Part shown: positions 9,139 to 17,726 of the stretch, piece by piece
Numbering within the stretch: the first letter of the stretch is position 1
How the letters are laid out: every line of letters begins with the position of its first letter
DNA from: Lacrimispora indolis DSM 755
GTDB lineage: Bacteria > Bacillota > Clostridia > Lachnospirales > Lachnospiraceae
NCBI RefSeq assembly: GCF_000526995.1
Contig: NZ_AZUI01000001.1
Span: 434,001-498,000, forward strand
DNA length: 64,000 bases
Direction of reading: 5' to 3'
Position numbers and translations under genes: made by a program
The notes under the pieces: model-generated
Database searches by the model: none
What the model was told of the DNA's origin: nothing
What the model saw: only the letters and a program-made list of their open reading frames with translations

Positions 9139-10434
9139 CTACTTCTTATTTTTTGCCAGAATTGCATCTGCATCAGTCTTAAGCTGGCTGCATACATCTG
9201 CTAAAGGCTTTTCGCCGGAATAAGCTGCCTTTAAGGCCTCTGCTTCCACATCATAGATCTCTGCCACGGATTTACATACAGGAAGGGGATTTGCTTCACC
9301 GGAATGATTGGTGTAGGCAGCCAGGTTCAAATCCTTGTTGGACTGGGAAAAATACTTCTGTGCGTCATTCCGTGCGGAAATAACGACTCCGCTCTCTCCC
9401 TGGATCTTCATGGCTTCCTCGCTGCCAAGCCATAATGCAAAATCCGCTGCAGCGTCCTTATTTTTACTTCCTGCAAACACCGCATAGCCAAGTCCGTTTA
9501 TGATGTTCGGCTCAACTCCGTTAAATGACGGGAATTCTACCAGATCGATCTTGGTGTTGATGGCGTCATTTGAAGTATACTCAGGGGTCATATAGGAGCC
9601 CGCTAAAACCATAGCGATCTGGCCGCCCTCAAACATGGCATCGGCACTGGTCTCTGACAATGCGGCTACTGATGGGGAATAGCCCTCATTAATCAGGTCG
9701 ATCCAGCACTGGATTCCTTCCTGAGTCTTGGGATCTGCATAACCGGTTTCTGTTTTGTCGGCATTTAAGATCCAGCCGCCGTTAGCATATACGGTGGGGT
9801 AATACCATGTCTGGAAATCGATGGGGCAGGCAAAAGGATAAGCTCCCGAATCAAGACCTGCTGCCTTTAAATCCCTGCATGCTTTTACAAGATCATCATA
9901 AGTCCAGTCATCAGTAGGATAAGCCACCCCTGCCTTATCAAACATATCTTTGTTATACCATAAGGCATTGGTATCAAAATCCTTTGGTACGGCGATCTGC
10001 TTGCCATCAAAATTGTAGGCTTTTACAAGGGCTTCCGGGAAGTTCTTTCCAAGATCCAAGTCTGACTTTTCCAAATAGCTATTTAAGTCCAGAAGGATTC
10101 CTCCGTCATAATAATCCTCTGCATGAAGTACATTGAGCCAGAACACATCCGGCGCCGTTCCTCCTGTTGCAGCTGCCTCCAGCTTGGTCCAGTATTCGCC
10201 TCCCTTATAAGGGGTAAGCTGGATCTCAATCTTTACATTTTCATGGGTTTTCTCATAGGCCTGGGCCATGGCTTCCATGACCGGGCGCTGCTTTTCATCC
10301 CATATTCCGAAGCTTAAGGTGGCAGAACCTCCCTTGGAAGCTCCGCCTCCTCCATTGCATGCGGTAAGGCTCATTGCCGCCATGGCAAGGGCCATTCCCA
10401 TTGCCAGCACCTTGGTTCCTCTCATTTTCTTCAT
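9139..10434 (-). CDS. Sugar-binding lipoprotein of ABC transporter
   Basis: 431 aa family-1 extracellular solute-binding protein. N-terminal lipoprotein signal with lipobox LTAC (MALAMAAMSLTACNGGGG), then the periplasmic-binding fold (TLSFGIWDEKQRPVMEAMAQ; PKDFDTNALWYNKDMFDKAG, a hallmark of this family). The start ATG 10434 is fixed by AAGGAGAGAGCAGATT. First gene of the transporter operon, which continues into the two permeases with no gap. Captures an oligosaccharide or sugar outside the cell. Confidence 0.93.
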   Translation of the reverse strand: MKKMRGTKVLAMGMALAMAAMSLTACNGGGGASKGGSATLSFGIWDEKQRPVMEAMAQAYEKTHENVKIEIQLTPYKGGEYWTKLEAAATGGTAPDVFWLNVLHAEDYYDGGILLDLNSYLEKSDLDLGKNFPEALVKAYNFDGKQIAVPKDFDTNALWYNKDMFDKAGVAYPTDDWTYDDLVKACRDLKAAGLDSGAYPFACPIDFQTWYYPTVYANGGWILNADKTETGYADPKTQEGIQCWIDLINEGYSPSVAALSETSADAMFEGGQIAMVLAGSYMTPEYTSNDAINTKIDLVEFPSFNGVEPNIINGLGYAVFAGSKNKDAAADFALWLGSEEAMKIQGESGVVISARNDAQKYFSQSNKDLNLAAYTNHSGEANPLPVCKSVAEIYDVEAEALKAAYSGEKPLADVCSQLKTDADAILAKNKK

Positions 10435-10461
10435 AATCTGCTCTCTCCTTTTTATTGATAT

Positions 10462-10494
10462 TTTGTATACGAATGAATCAGGCGGATATACAAA
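10462..10494 (-). promoter_or_regulatory. Inverted repeat in the leader of the sugar-binding protein gene
   Basis: Arms TTTGTATA (10462-10469) and TATACAAA (10487-10494) separated by 17 bp, 28 bp upstream of the start. Could be an operator for a local regulator such as the AraC protein at 12277. Low certainty. Confidence 0.35.
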
Positions 10495-10552
10495 CACATC
10501 CGGTTGATTCATAAACTCAAGGCTGAAAGATTCATTTCTCCCACCCCTTCAT

Positions 10553-11833
10553 TTAACGAATATCCTTCAAATGAATCAGCTTTCCTCCGGAGATCCTGGA
10601 CTGTTCTGCTGCCAGGGCTATGTAGTGGCTCTCCAGGGATTTTTCCAATGTGGTCATGGAATGGCTTGGTTCAGTTCCTTCCCTGACCATATCAAGAAGC
10701 TGCTCCACCATCCGGTTGTCACCGCCGGCATGGCCGGAAAAGTCATCGGACAATTTGGAGACATCTATGGTTTCTTTTTCCTTTCCAAAGGGCCTTACAA
10801 TAATGAGATTGGAATGAAGGCTGGCCTCAATCTCTCCCTTTGTTCCCATGAATTTAGCATACCTGGAATTTTCCTCTGTGCAGCCTGTCATGGTAAAACT
10901 GATAGTAGAACCGTCTGTCATATTTAAATTCACCACCTGATGATCCACCACGTTGTTATCGCAATGGTATACGCATCTTCCGTAAGGGCCCGTCTTTATG
11001 GCTTCCATAACCGATTCTTCCGCAGGATGGAGGGTGAGCACGTTGCAGGGCCAGTCGGACTTGCCATGGGCAATGCCGGTCTTTTCATTGGTTATATATA
11101 TTTTTTCTGCATCAAAGGGGCAGCCTTCTTTGGCTTTGCAGCCATCCAGGCAGCGTTTTGCAGCACCCTCCGGCGCTTTTTCCTCCTTGAATAAATAGGT
11201 GCTTCCAAAGGATGTCACGGAATCGCAGGTCTTTCCCGTCAGCCACAATAAAAGGTCCATATCATGGCAGCACTTTTGAAGGATCATGGGACTGGTGATC
11301 TCTGAATTTCTCCAGTTTCCTCTGACAAAGCTGTGGGCCTGATGCCAGTAGCCTACATTTTCGATTCCCATGACAGTGACCACATCACCGATCACTCCGG
11401 AATCAATAAGCTCTTTTACCTTTGTGTAAAAGGGCGTATAGCGCAGCACATGACAGACAACTACCTTTCGTCCCTTCTCAGCGGCTGATTTTAAAAGTTC
11501 CCTGCATTCGTCCAAATCCGGAGAAACAGGCTTTTCCAGCAAAAGATCGTACCCCTTTTCAAGAGCCGGAAGAGCCTGGCCCACATGCTGCCTGTCCTGC
11601 GTGGCGATAAACATCACATCCGCCAGCTTTTCCTGTTCAAGCATCTCCTCGGCACTGGAGAAACACCGTTCCTTTGGCACTCCATACTCTTTGGCCACCT
11701 CTTCCACCTTTGCCTCATCAATATCCGCAATGGCAGTGATCTCCATCTTTTCAGGAAGCAGCCTTGCAACCGGTGCATAAGTATCCTTGCCTCTGCTTCC
11801 CAAGCCCGCAAGGGCAACTGTAATCCTTCTCAT
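10553..11833 (-). CDS. Gfo/Idh/MocA family oxidoreductase
   Basis: 426 aa NAD(P)-dependent sugar or inositol-type dehydrogenase. The Rossmann motif ALAGLGSRGKDTYAP lies at the N-terminus, and the family motif EKPVSPDLDEC around residue 100 carries the catalytic lysine of EKP. The C-terminal half is the substrate-binding beta-sheet domain. A Cys-containing insert (CLDGCKAKEGCPFD) is seen near the middle. The start ATG 11833 follows AGGAAGATCAT. Lies just upstream of the sugar transporter, so it probably processes the imported sugar; the substrate cannot be named from sequence. Confidence 0.9.
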   Translation of the reverse strand: MRRITVALAGLGSRGKDTYAPVARLLPEKMEITAIADIDEAKVEEVAKEYGVPKERCFSSAEEMLEQEKLADVMFIATQDRQHVGQALPALEKGYDLLLEKPVSPDLDECRELLKSAAEKGRKVVVCHVLRYTPFYTKVKELIDSGVIGDVVTVMGIENVGYWHQAHSFVRGNWRNSEITSPMILQKCCHDMDLLLWLTGKTCDSVTSFGSTYLFKEEKAPEGAAKRCLDGCKAKEGCPFDAEKIYITNEKTGIAHGKSDWPCNVLTLHPAEESVMEAIKTGPYGRCVYHCDNNVVDHQVVNLNMTDGSTISFTMTGCTEENSRYAKFMGTKGEIEASLHSNLIIVRPFGKEKETIDVSKLSDDFSGHAGGDNRMVEQLLDMVREGTEPSHSMTTLEKSLESHYIALAAEQSRISGGKLIHLKDIR

Positions 11834-12042
11834 ATGATCTTCCTTTCTTAATATCAGGAACCAGCGGTTCATGACAGGCATTTTGCCTTCGCGCCGGTGA
11901 GCAGGCCCAGCTTTGCTCTCCTGCACTCATGATATCATGGTTCTTTTTTTATCATTATATAATGAACCGAGATGATATGCTTATACTATTGTCCAGACTC
12001 ATTACCAAATTCATCATTTTTTCAGTTATTGTGCACAAATCT

Positions 12043-12147
12043 TTAGGATAAGCACTCCCGACTTACGGTGATTTCAACGGAACTTTCCAAAAAACACAAA
12101 AAGAGGCATCCATACGAATCTATGAATACCTCCATTGGCTGAATCAT
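12043..12147 (-). ncRNA. Possible small transcript with 34-aa ORF and internal terminator hairpin
   Basis: The 443-bp gap between the oxidoreductase and the AraC gene holds a minus-strand signal set: TATAAT at 12159-12164, AGAGGAAAATA ribosome site, ATG at 12147, and a 34-codon ORF (MIQPMEVFIDSYGCLFLCFL...). A hairpin at 12103-12132 (GAGG...CCTC) followed by TTTTTG lies inside the ORF. It may be a short regulatory RNA or attenuated leader, or the peptide may be chance. A 12-bp palindrome CATGATATCATG lies at 11928-11939. I see nothing else in the gap. Confidence 0.3.
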
Positions 12148-12276
12148 TATTTTCCTCTATTATACTCTTATTCACAGGGTTTGAATTGCATGATTGTCCT
12201 GTCTTGTTATCAAATTATCCAATCTTGCCAGGCGTATGATTTCATGCTACCATAAAAGCCAAAGGAGGTATTCCAA

Positions 12277-13221
12277 ATGGCATATTGCAGCACACCGTTA
12301 AACATAGAATTTGATATCCGGGAAATCATAACCGTCCACTATTTTGAATACATGAAGGATTTTGTATTTTCAGGGGAATCCCATGACTTCTGGGAGTTTC
12401 TTTATGTGGACAAGGGAGAAATCATTGTACAGGCAAACCATTCCTTCTACCAATTAAAAGCAGGCGATGTGATCTTTCACAAGCCAAATGAATTTCACGC
12501 CTTAAGTGCGTCGGGAAACAAAGCTCCCAATCTGGTGGCAGTCTCCTTCCGCTGCACCAGCGAAAGCATGAGGTTTTTTGAGGAAAAAACCTGTTTCTTA
12601 AATCAGGAGGAACGATTTCTCATCTCCAGGATCATTGCAGAGGCAAGACAGGCTTTTTCCACTCCCCTTCATATTCCTTCCGTGGAAAAGGTAGAACTTG
12701 CCCCTTTACCACCCTTTGGAGCTGCCCAGCTCATCCTTTTATATCTCCAGATTTTTCTGATCCATGTAAAACGAAATCATTTTGAAGAGGAAGGCGTACC
12801 CAACCACGCGGTTTTAACTGAACAGATGGTCCTTTCCGCCAATTCCACCCATTTGGAACAGATCATTCAGTTTATGGAGTTTCACATCTGCGAACACCTT
12901 TCCATAAAAACCATTTGCGAGGAATTCTCCATAAGCCGTTCCACTCTTCATTCCCTGTTTCACAAAGAAAAGAACTGCGGGGCCATTGACTATTTTAATT
13001 TGATGAAGATCGAGAGATCCAAGGAAATTATGCGGGATGGGAACATGAATTTTACGGAGATCGCTTATTTCTTATCCTACAGTTCCCTGCAGTATTTTTC
13101 CAAACAGTTTAAAAAAACAACAGGAATGTCTCCCCTGGAATATTTTAATTCCGTTAAGAAATACTCCAACGAGATCACAAATGCCAGTAAGAAAAAGATG
13201 GTTGATGACAGGATGATTTGA
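12277..13221 (+). CDS. AraC family transcriptional regulator with N-terminal cupin
   Basis: 314 aa. The N-terminal part (ESHDFWEFLYVDKGEIIVQANHSFYQLKAGDVIFHKPNEFH) is an AraC-type cupin sensor. The C-terminal roughly 100 residues form two helix-turn-helices (IKTICEEFSISRSTLHSLFHKE and NFTEIAYFLSYSSLQYFSKQFKKTTGMSPLEYF). Ribosome site AAAGGAGG sits 10 bases before ATG. It is divergent from the oxidoreductase/transporter genes and 80 bp before a putative glycoside hydrolase gene, so it most likely activates this carbohydrate island. The inducer is unknown; RhaS-like control of the rha operon is possible. Confidence 0.9.
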   Translation: MAYCSTPLNIEFDIREIITVHYFEYMKDFVFSGESHDFWEFLYVDKGEIIVQANHSFYQLKAGDVIFHKPNEFHALSASGNKAPNLVAVSFRCTSESMRFFEEKTCFLNQEERFLISRIIAEARQAFSTPLHIPSVEKVELAPLPPFGAAQLILLYLQIFLIHVKRNHFEEEGVPNHAVLTEQMVLSANSTHLEQIIQFMEFHICEHLSIKTICEEFSISRSTLHSLFHKEKNCGAIDYFNLMKIERSKEIMRDGNMNFTEIAYFLSYSSLQYFSKQFKKTTGMSPLEYFNSVKKYSNEITNASKKKMVDDRMI

Positions 13222-13301
13222 CAAGATTCCGTGATGATTCCGTAAGGTTTTTTTTCGAAAAAGTGCTATATTAGAACCATCACTTCAGTGGAGGATGGAC
13301 A

Positions 13302-15194
13302 ATGCAAGATATTATATTCAATCAAACCGCCTTGAGCTTTGAAGAAAGCTCCCTCCTGTTTGCCATAAAGCATGGGAATGCGCTTTGGAAATGGGACAAA
13401 AAATACAGGCCCCGTCTTGTGATCGGCGGACAGGCCGTCTATTTTCAGGATGCCGCTTCCATTACCCACAGGCAATGGAAAACAGGAGTAGGGGAAGGAA
13501 TCATCAGCCATTACCATGGCTTTCAGCTGGAGGGCTTGGATCTTGGACTGGCCTTTGAAACGGTTGCATGGCTGGAATATGCCACAGGAGACATACATTT
13601 TGAATGGATCCCCCTGGCAGAAAGCAGCATCCCGGTCTCAGAAATATACTGGCCCGGATACATGGAATTTGAAAAGGAAAGTGACCGCTGGTATACTCTT
13701 TTGAACATCCAGCAAGGACTGCTCATACCAAACACCTGGGAAACGGCTCTTGAAAAGCTTCCCTTTGACGGTATGATGTGCACCGCCGGTTCCTATATGC
13801 CCTGGTTTGGCCAGGTAAAAGACGGAGAAGGCTACTTAGCAATCTGTGAGCAGCCCTGGGATGCCGCCTATTATGCGGAGCATCCGGCAAAGGGTCCATA
13901 CACACATACCGGCATCAAATGGCTGCCAAGCCTGGGCAAAATGAACGGCCGCAGGACCATGCGGTACTCCTTTTTGTCTGACTGCGATTACAATGACATC
14001 TGCAAGCATTACAGAACCTATGTAAAGGAGCAGGGTACCTTCTGTTCCTTAAAGGAAAAGGCTGCCAAGGCCCCTGTTCACAAGCTGGTGGGGGTTTCCT
14101 TTGTCCATAAGGGGATCAAAACCCTGGTCATGCCTGACTCCCGCTTCTTTGATCCGGAAAATCCGGATAAAAACAACCATGTATACAGCTTTGAGAAAAG
14201 AGCCGGTGAGATCCGTCATTTCCACAAGGATTTAGGCCTTAAAAAGCTGTATCTCCACCTGGATGGCTGGGCGGAACCAGGTTATGACAACCAGCATCCA
14301 GACTATATCCCCGCCTGTGAAGAGGCCGGGGGCTGGGAAAAGCTGAAAATGCTTGCGGATACCATGCATGAATGCGGATATTTCTTTGGCGTCCACGACC
14401 AGTACCGGGATTATTACCGCAGGGCAAAAACCTTTGATCAGAATTTTGCCGCACAAAAGCCTGACGGAACCCTGACGGAGCATGCCAACTGGGCAGGGGG
14501 CCCGCAGACCTATCTGTGTGCCACCCAGGCTCCATACTATGTTAAGAGGAATTTTACAGAGATCAGGAAAAACGGAGTGGAACTGGATTGTGCCTACTTA
14601 GATGTGTTCACCTGCAACGAGCCTGACGAATGCGACCACCCATGGCACCGGATCAACCGGAAGGAATGCCTGGATTACCGGAGCCTTTGCTTTGAATACT
14701 TACTTTCCCAGGGGATCCTTCCCAGCTCTGAGGAAGTGACGGACTGGTGCGTAAAGAGCCTTGTGTTCTGCCACTATGCTCCCTATTCCTTTATGATGCA
14801 CGAACCGGGAGCTGCCCGCCAGGGAATCGCCGTCCCCCTCTTTAACCTGGTGTATCATGACTGTATGATCATCCCATGGATGATGGAAAAATACGAGAAT
14901 GAGGATTTCATGCTCTACGCCCTTTTAAACGGCGGCGCACCTTACTTTATCCGGGATGGGGCTTACGAAAACATTGACGGCTCTTTTGGCGGATATGAGA
15001 CTCTTTCAGAGGAAGAAATGGCTGCCCGCTGCAGCGTTGTCTCTTCTCTCCACGAAAAGGTGGCCATGTGTGAAATGATGTATCACGAATTCATAGAAAA
15101 TGACCCTTTCCGGCAGCGCACTGCATTTGCTGACGGCACTGTGGTTGAAATCGATTTGGTTCATGGGACTTATGAAATCAAAACCAGACAATAA
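13302..15194 (+). CDS. Putative glycoside hydrolase (DUF5696-like TIM barrel)
   Basis: 630 aa cytoplasmic protein with no signal peptide. The central region reads LYLHLDGWAEPGYDNQHPDY, then a GG-loop, FFGVHDQYRDYYR and ELDCAYLDVFTCNEPDECDHP. I associate this pattern with DUF5696 proteins distantly related to GH101/GH129. Conserved Asp residues in DGW and AYLDVF are candidate catalytic acids (inference). Ribosome site GGAGGATGGACA precedes the ATG. It follows the AraC regulator and has its own terminator. Probably hydrolyses an oligosaccharide taken up by the neighbouring ABC system; the family assignment is from memory. Confidence 0.65.
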   Translation: MQDIIFNQTALSFEESSLLFAIKHGNALWKWDKKYRPRLVIGGQAVYFQDAASITHRQWKTGVGEGIISHYHGFQLEGLDLGLAFETVAWLEYATGDIHFEWIPLAESSIPVSEIYWPGYMEFEKESDRWYTLLNIQQGLLIPNTWETALEKLPFDGMMCTAGSYMPWFGQVKDGEGYLAICEQPWDAAYYAEHPAKGPYTHTGIKWLPSLGKMNGRRTMRYSFLSDCDYNDICKHYRTYVKEQGTFCSLKEKAAKAPVHKLVGVSFVHKGIKTLVMPDSRFFDPENPDKNNHVYSFEKRAGEIRHFHKDLGLKKLYLHLDGWAEPGYDNQHPDYIPACEEAGGWEKLKMLADTMHECGYFFGVHDQYRDYYRRAKTFDQNFAAQKPDGTLTEHANWAGGPQTYLCATQAPYYVKRNFTEIRKNGVELDCAYLDVFTCNEPDECDHPWHRINRKECLDYRSLCFEYLLSQGILPSSEEVTDWCVKSLVFCHYAPYSFMMHEPGAARQGIAVPLFNLVYHDCMIIPWMMEKYENEDFMLYALLNGGAPYFIRDGAYENIDGSFGGYETLSEEEMAARCSVVSSLHEKVAMCEMMYHEFIENDPFRQRTAFADGTVVEIDLVHGTYEIKTRQ

Positions 15195-15210
15195 CACGAC
15201 TGTTATAACG

Positions 15211-15250
15211 GGAAATCCTTCTCATAATAGAAGGGTTTCCTTCTTTCCTT
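15211..15250 (+). terminator. Terminator of the putative hydrolase gene
   Basis: GGAAATCCTTCT/AGAAGGGTTTCC stem (one T-G pair) followed by a T-rich stretch, 16 bp after the stop. Confidence 0.85.
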
Positions 15251-15315
15251 TTATTTTTGAGTTTATATCTGTGTAATAGCAGCGCTCTCTGTTGAGGACC
15301 CATGCAGAGATACGG

Positions 15316-15350
15316 AAAAAGCGTAATGCCCCACAAGGCTTTACGCTTTT
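15316..15350 (-). terminator. Terminator of the coiled-coil gene at 15384
   Basis: AAAAGCGTAA/TTACGCTTTT stem, extended by GCC/GGC inside; the minus strand continues into TTTTTCC. Confidence 0.8.
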
Positions 15351-15383
15351 ATACAGTAAAGTATTTATTGTTTTTTCTATTGG

Positions 15384-15743
15384 TTAAGAGATCTCTTTGG
15401 TTCTCAGCTTATTGTCGTGCCTTTTTATATATAAATCCTGAATCTCCTGTTTTGCCTTAATGTCACTGGTAAGGTGTATCGCTTCATCAAGTTTACGGTT
15501 TAAGTCTAAATGCCCTTCCGCAATTACCATAATATTATGGCTGATTTCGTTTTCAAGTGTCAATTCAATAATGGATACTTTCTTTTTTAAATCTGCTACG
15601 TCAACCTTGACTTCCTGCAAATCGGCCTTGACTTCTTGCAAGTCAACTTTGACCTCCTGCAAGTCAACTTTGACCTCCTGCAAGTCATCGTTAATATTAG
15701 TTACGGCCTGTAATAAAAGCTCTAATTTTTCACTGTCTGTCAT
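15384..15743 (-). CDS. Coiled-coil protein with LQEVK(V/A)D heptad repeats
   Basis: 119 aa, hypothetical. After MTDSEKLELLLQAVTNINDD come four perfect or near-perfect heptads LQEVKVD/LQEVKAD, then VADLKKKVSIIEL and a long helix to the C-terminus. Predicted to form a parallel coiled coil. The start at 15743 is chosen because AAGGAGG sits 7 bases upstream; ATG 15749 is too close to that site. It lies alone between two terminators or regulators. No known function. Confidence 0.75.
   Translation of the reverse strand: MTDSEKLELLLQAVTNINDDLQEVKVDLQEVKVDLQEVKADLQEVKVDVADLKKKVSIIELTLENEISHNIMVIAEGHLDLNRKLDEAIHLTSDIKAKQEIQDLYIKRHDNKLRTKEIS
15601..15684 (-). repeat. Four tandem 21-bp coding repeats
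   Basis: Units 15601-15621, 15622-15642, 15643-15663 and 15664-15684 each encode one seven-residue heptad. The last two are identical, which points to recent slippage expansion. Confidence 0.9.
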
Positions 15744-15888
15744 ACCCATCCCTCCTTAATTCAATAAAGATATTATATCACATGCAAAACGCAAAGTCAC
15801 CATTCATTCTTTCCAGAAACCCACTGACTTTCGCAATTATAGAGACTTTTTTTCTATTTCCATCCTCTGCATTTCCCCCTGCCTCTTT

Positions 15889-16851
15889 CTAAGAAACCGA
15901 ATTTCTGTACTCCTTAGGAGACATTTTGAAATAGCTCCGGAATATACGGTGAAAATAACTGGTGTTATCATACCCAACTGCAATGGAAATGTCAGTTATG
16001 GAAAGCCTGGTATTCAAAAGAAGGAAAGAAGCCTGATTCAGCCGCTTTATCTGCAAAAGCTCCTTATAGGTCCGCCCGGTCAACCTCTTGATTGCCCGGC
16101 TCAGCCAGTAAATATTGTAATTAAGCAGCGCCGCAAGCTCAGTCAGCTCCCCAGCCTTATAATTTTCATCAATATAGGTAAGTACCTGAAAAATCAGCTT
16201 TTGCTCAAAGCTTTCCTGTGTATGGCTGATCTTATCCGTATAATGCATGAGCTGAAGGAACAAAAGCCCCATGGTGATCTGATTGATGCTCCTTTTATTG
16301 GGCTGGTCGCTTAAAAGGGTCCATACCATGTTTTCCACCAGATTCTGCACCGGCAGCACATCCGCGACCTGGAAATGGAGGTAGCTGGCGTAACGGGGAT
16401 CAAAGCAGAGACATCCCACCAGAAAATCCCTCAAAAGGTTTTCTTCTTCTCCCATCATTTCAAAAGCAGTGTCAAAAAATTCCGGCAGGATGATGAAGTT
16501 TACTCCAATATCCTCCTCTCCTGCCGGAAGGATCTCCTGGGTGGCGTGCTGGTTTAAAAACAGAAGCTCCCCTGTTTTTAAAACCACTGTTTCCCCATCA
16601 ATATAATGGATTGTTTCCCCTTTGCACATATAGATCACTTCAATGTAATTATGCTTGTGCCTTGGAAAATGGACGAACCTGGTGTGAGGCCTGATGGAGA
16701 TCATCTTCCCATGCTCCAGCATCTTTTTGCTGTCAATGACCAGATCCTTTCCCTCAGTATATCGATTGCGGTCGATTTCCGTCCGTCCGTTTATAATTTC
16801 CCGTTCCTCGTCTGTAATGACTCCCAGACGGTCTAAGATTTCCTGATTCAC
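15889..16851 (-). CDS. AraC family transcriptional regulator
   Basis: 320 aa. A cupin sensor (HFPRHKHNYIEVIYMCKGETIHYIDGE, LLFLNQHATQEI) is followed by a C-terminal double helix-turn-helix (LTELAALLNYNIYWLSRAIKRLTG; SITDISIAVGYDNTSYFHRIFRSYFKMSPKEYR). Starts with GTG at 16849-16851 after AAGGAGGCCTTGACGG. The 17-bp gap behind the MORN-protein gene suggests it is the last gene of the MocR-MORN-AraC operon. Target genes unknown. Confidence 0.88.
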   Translation of the reverse strand: MNQEILDRLGVITDEEREIINGRTEIDRNRYTEGKDLVIDSKKMLEHGKMISIRPHTRFVHFPRHKHNYIEVIYMCKGETIHYIDGETVVLKTGELLFLNQHATQEILPAGEEDIGVNFIILPEFFDTAFEMMGEEENLLRDFLVGCLCFDPRYASYLHFQVADVLPVQNLVENMVWTLLSDQPNKRSINQITMGLLFLQLMHYTDKISHTQESFEQKLIFQVLTYIDENYKAGELTELAALLNYNIYWLSRAIKRLTGRTYKELLQIKRLNQASFLLLNTRLSITDISIAVGYDNTSYFHRIFRSYFKMSPKEYRNSVS

Positions 16852-16868
16852 CCGTCAAGGCCTCCTTT

Positions 16869-17726
16869 TTAACCCTGTGGAAATACGATCAGGTTTTTCC
16901 ACCTGTTCTCTCCTATGGCGCTTTCCCCTAAAGCATAGGCATGAATGTCATCATCCTTTGCCGGCAGCTTGTAAATAACAGCACCGGAATCTTCCGTATC
17001 CTTTATCCACCGGTCATCCCTTACGATCACGCCATCTGCAACCAAAAACTGCCAGACAGCAGACTCTCCTTCTGCATTGGTGCTGGTGTAGGTAATTTCT
17101 CCCTGCATCATATCATCTTTAAAAACACCTCTTTTAGCATTCAGCTTTGTGATGCCCTCAGTTACCCCATCGTAATAATTATAGCCGCACTCCCCGTCTC
17201 CGTTCATTTTTCCGCTCACCCATGTCCCATAGGAGTAATCATACCGTTTTCCTTCCTCCAGTTCAAGGACCTGGAGGGCCGTACCAGTCCCCTCAGGCTT
17301 TCCTGACAGGAAATTTCCGTAAAAAACTGTGGAAGATTTTATAAATACCAGTCCTTTGCCGGAAGATATTTCTGTTTTCATGGCTGTCCCGTCATACATG
17401 CAGGGAAAACCCTTCCAGGGGATCTCATAACCGTTTAACACCCTGGCAGCTCCTTCTAAGTCTCCCTGGTCAAACAGCTCTGTCAGCCGGTTCAAAAACT
17501 CTTTATCATCGGAGGTAAGGGGTATTCCAGCAAGAGAAGTCTCCTGTAAAGGCTCTGCCATGACTTTTGCTTCTGCCGTTTCTGCCTCAGTATAATCTGC
17601 CGAAGGCTCTTCATTTCTTAGAGTACCGGCCACACTGAGCAGCAGCAAAAGCAACGTAATAAGACCGACCCAAAGGAGGATGTGAAGACTTTCCTTCCTT
17701 TTCTGATCCTCCCAATTTTCACCCAC
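16869..17726 (-). CDS. Membrane-anchored MORN-repeat protein
   Basis: 285 aa. One TM helix near the N-terminus (SLHILLWVGLITLLLLLLSVAGTL) with the rest predicted outside. The C-terminal half holds MORN-like repeats (FYGNFLSGKPEGTG, YGTWVSGKMNGDGEC, YNYYDGVTEG). The start is GTG 17724-17726, because GGAGG lies 6 bases upstream within the last codons of the MocR gene; the genes overlap by 8 bp (GTGGGTGA) and should be translationally coupled. MORN repeats often bind membranes or act as scaffolds; the role here is unknown. Confidence 0.8.
   Translation of the reverse strand: MGENWEDQKRKESLHILLWVGLITLLLLLLSVAGTLRNEEPSADYTEAETAEAKVMAEPLQETSLAGIPLTSDDKEFLNRLTELFDQGDLEGAARVLNGYEIPWKGFPCMYDGTAMKTEISSGKGLVFIKSSTVFYGNFLSGKPEGTGTALQVLELEEGKRYDYSYGTWVSGKMNGDGECGYNYYDGVTEGITKLNAKRGVFKDDMMQGEITYTSTNAEGESAVWQFLVADGVIVRDDRWIKDTEDSGAVIYKLPAKDDDIHAYALGESAIGENRWKNLIVFPQG

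Noticed and set aside
15601..15684. CRISPR-like direct repeats
   Set aside because: Units are contiguous 21-bp coding repeats without spacers and encode heptads.
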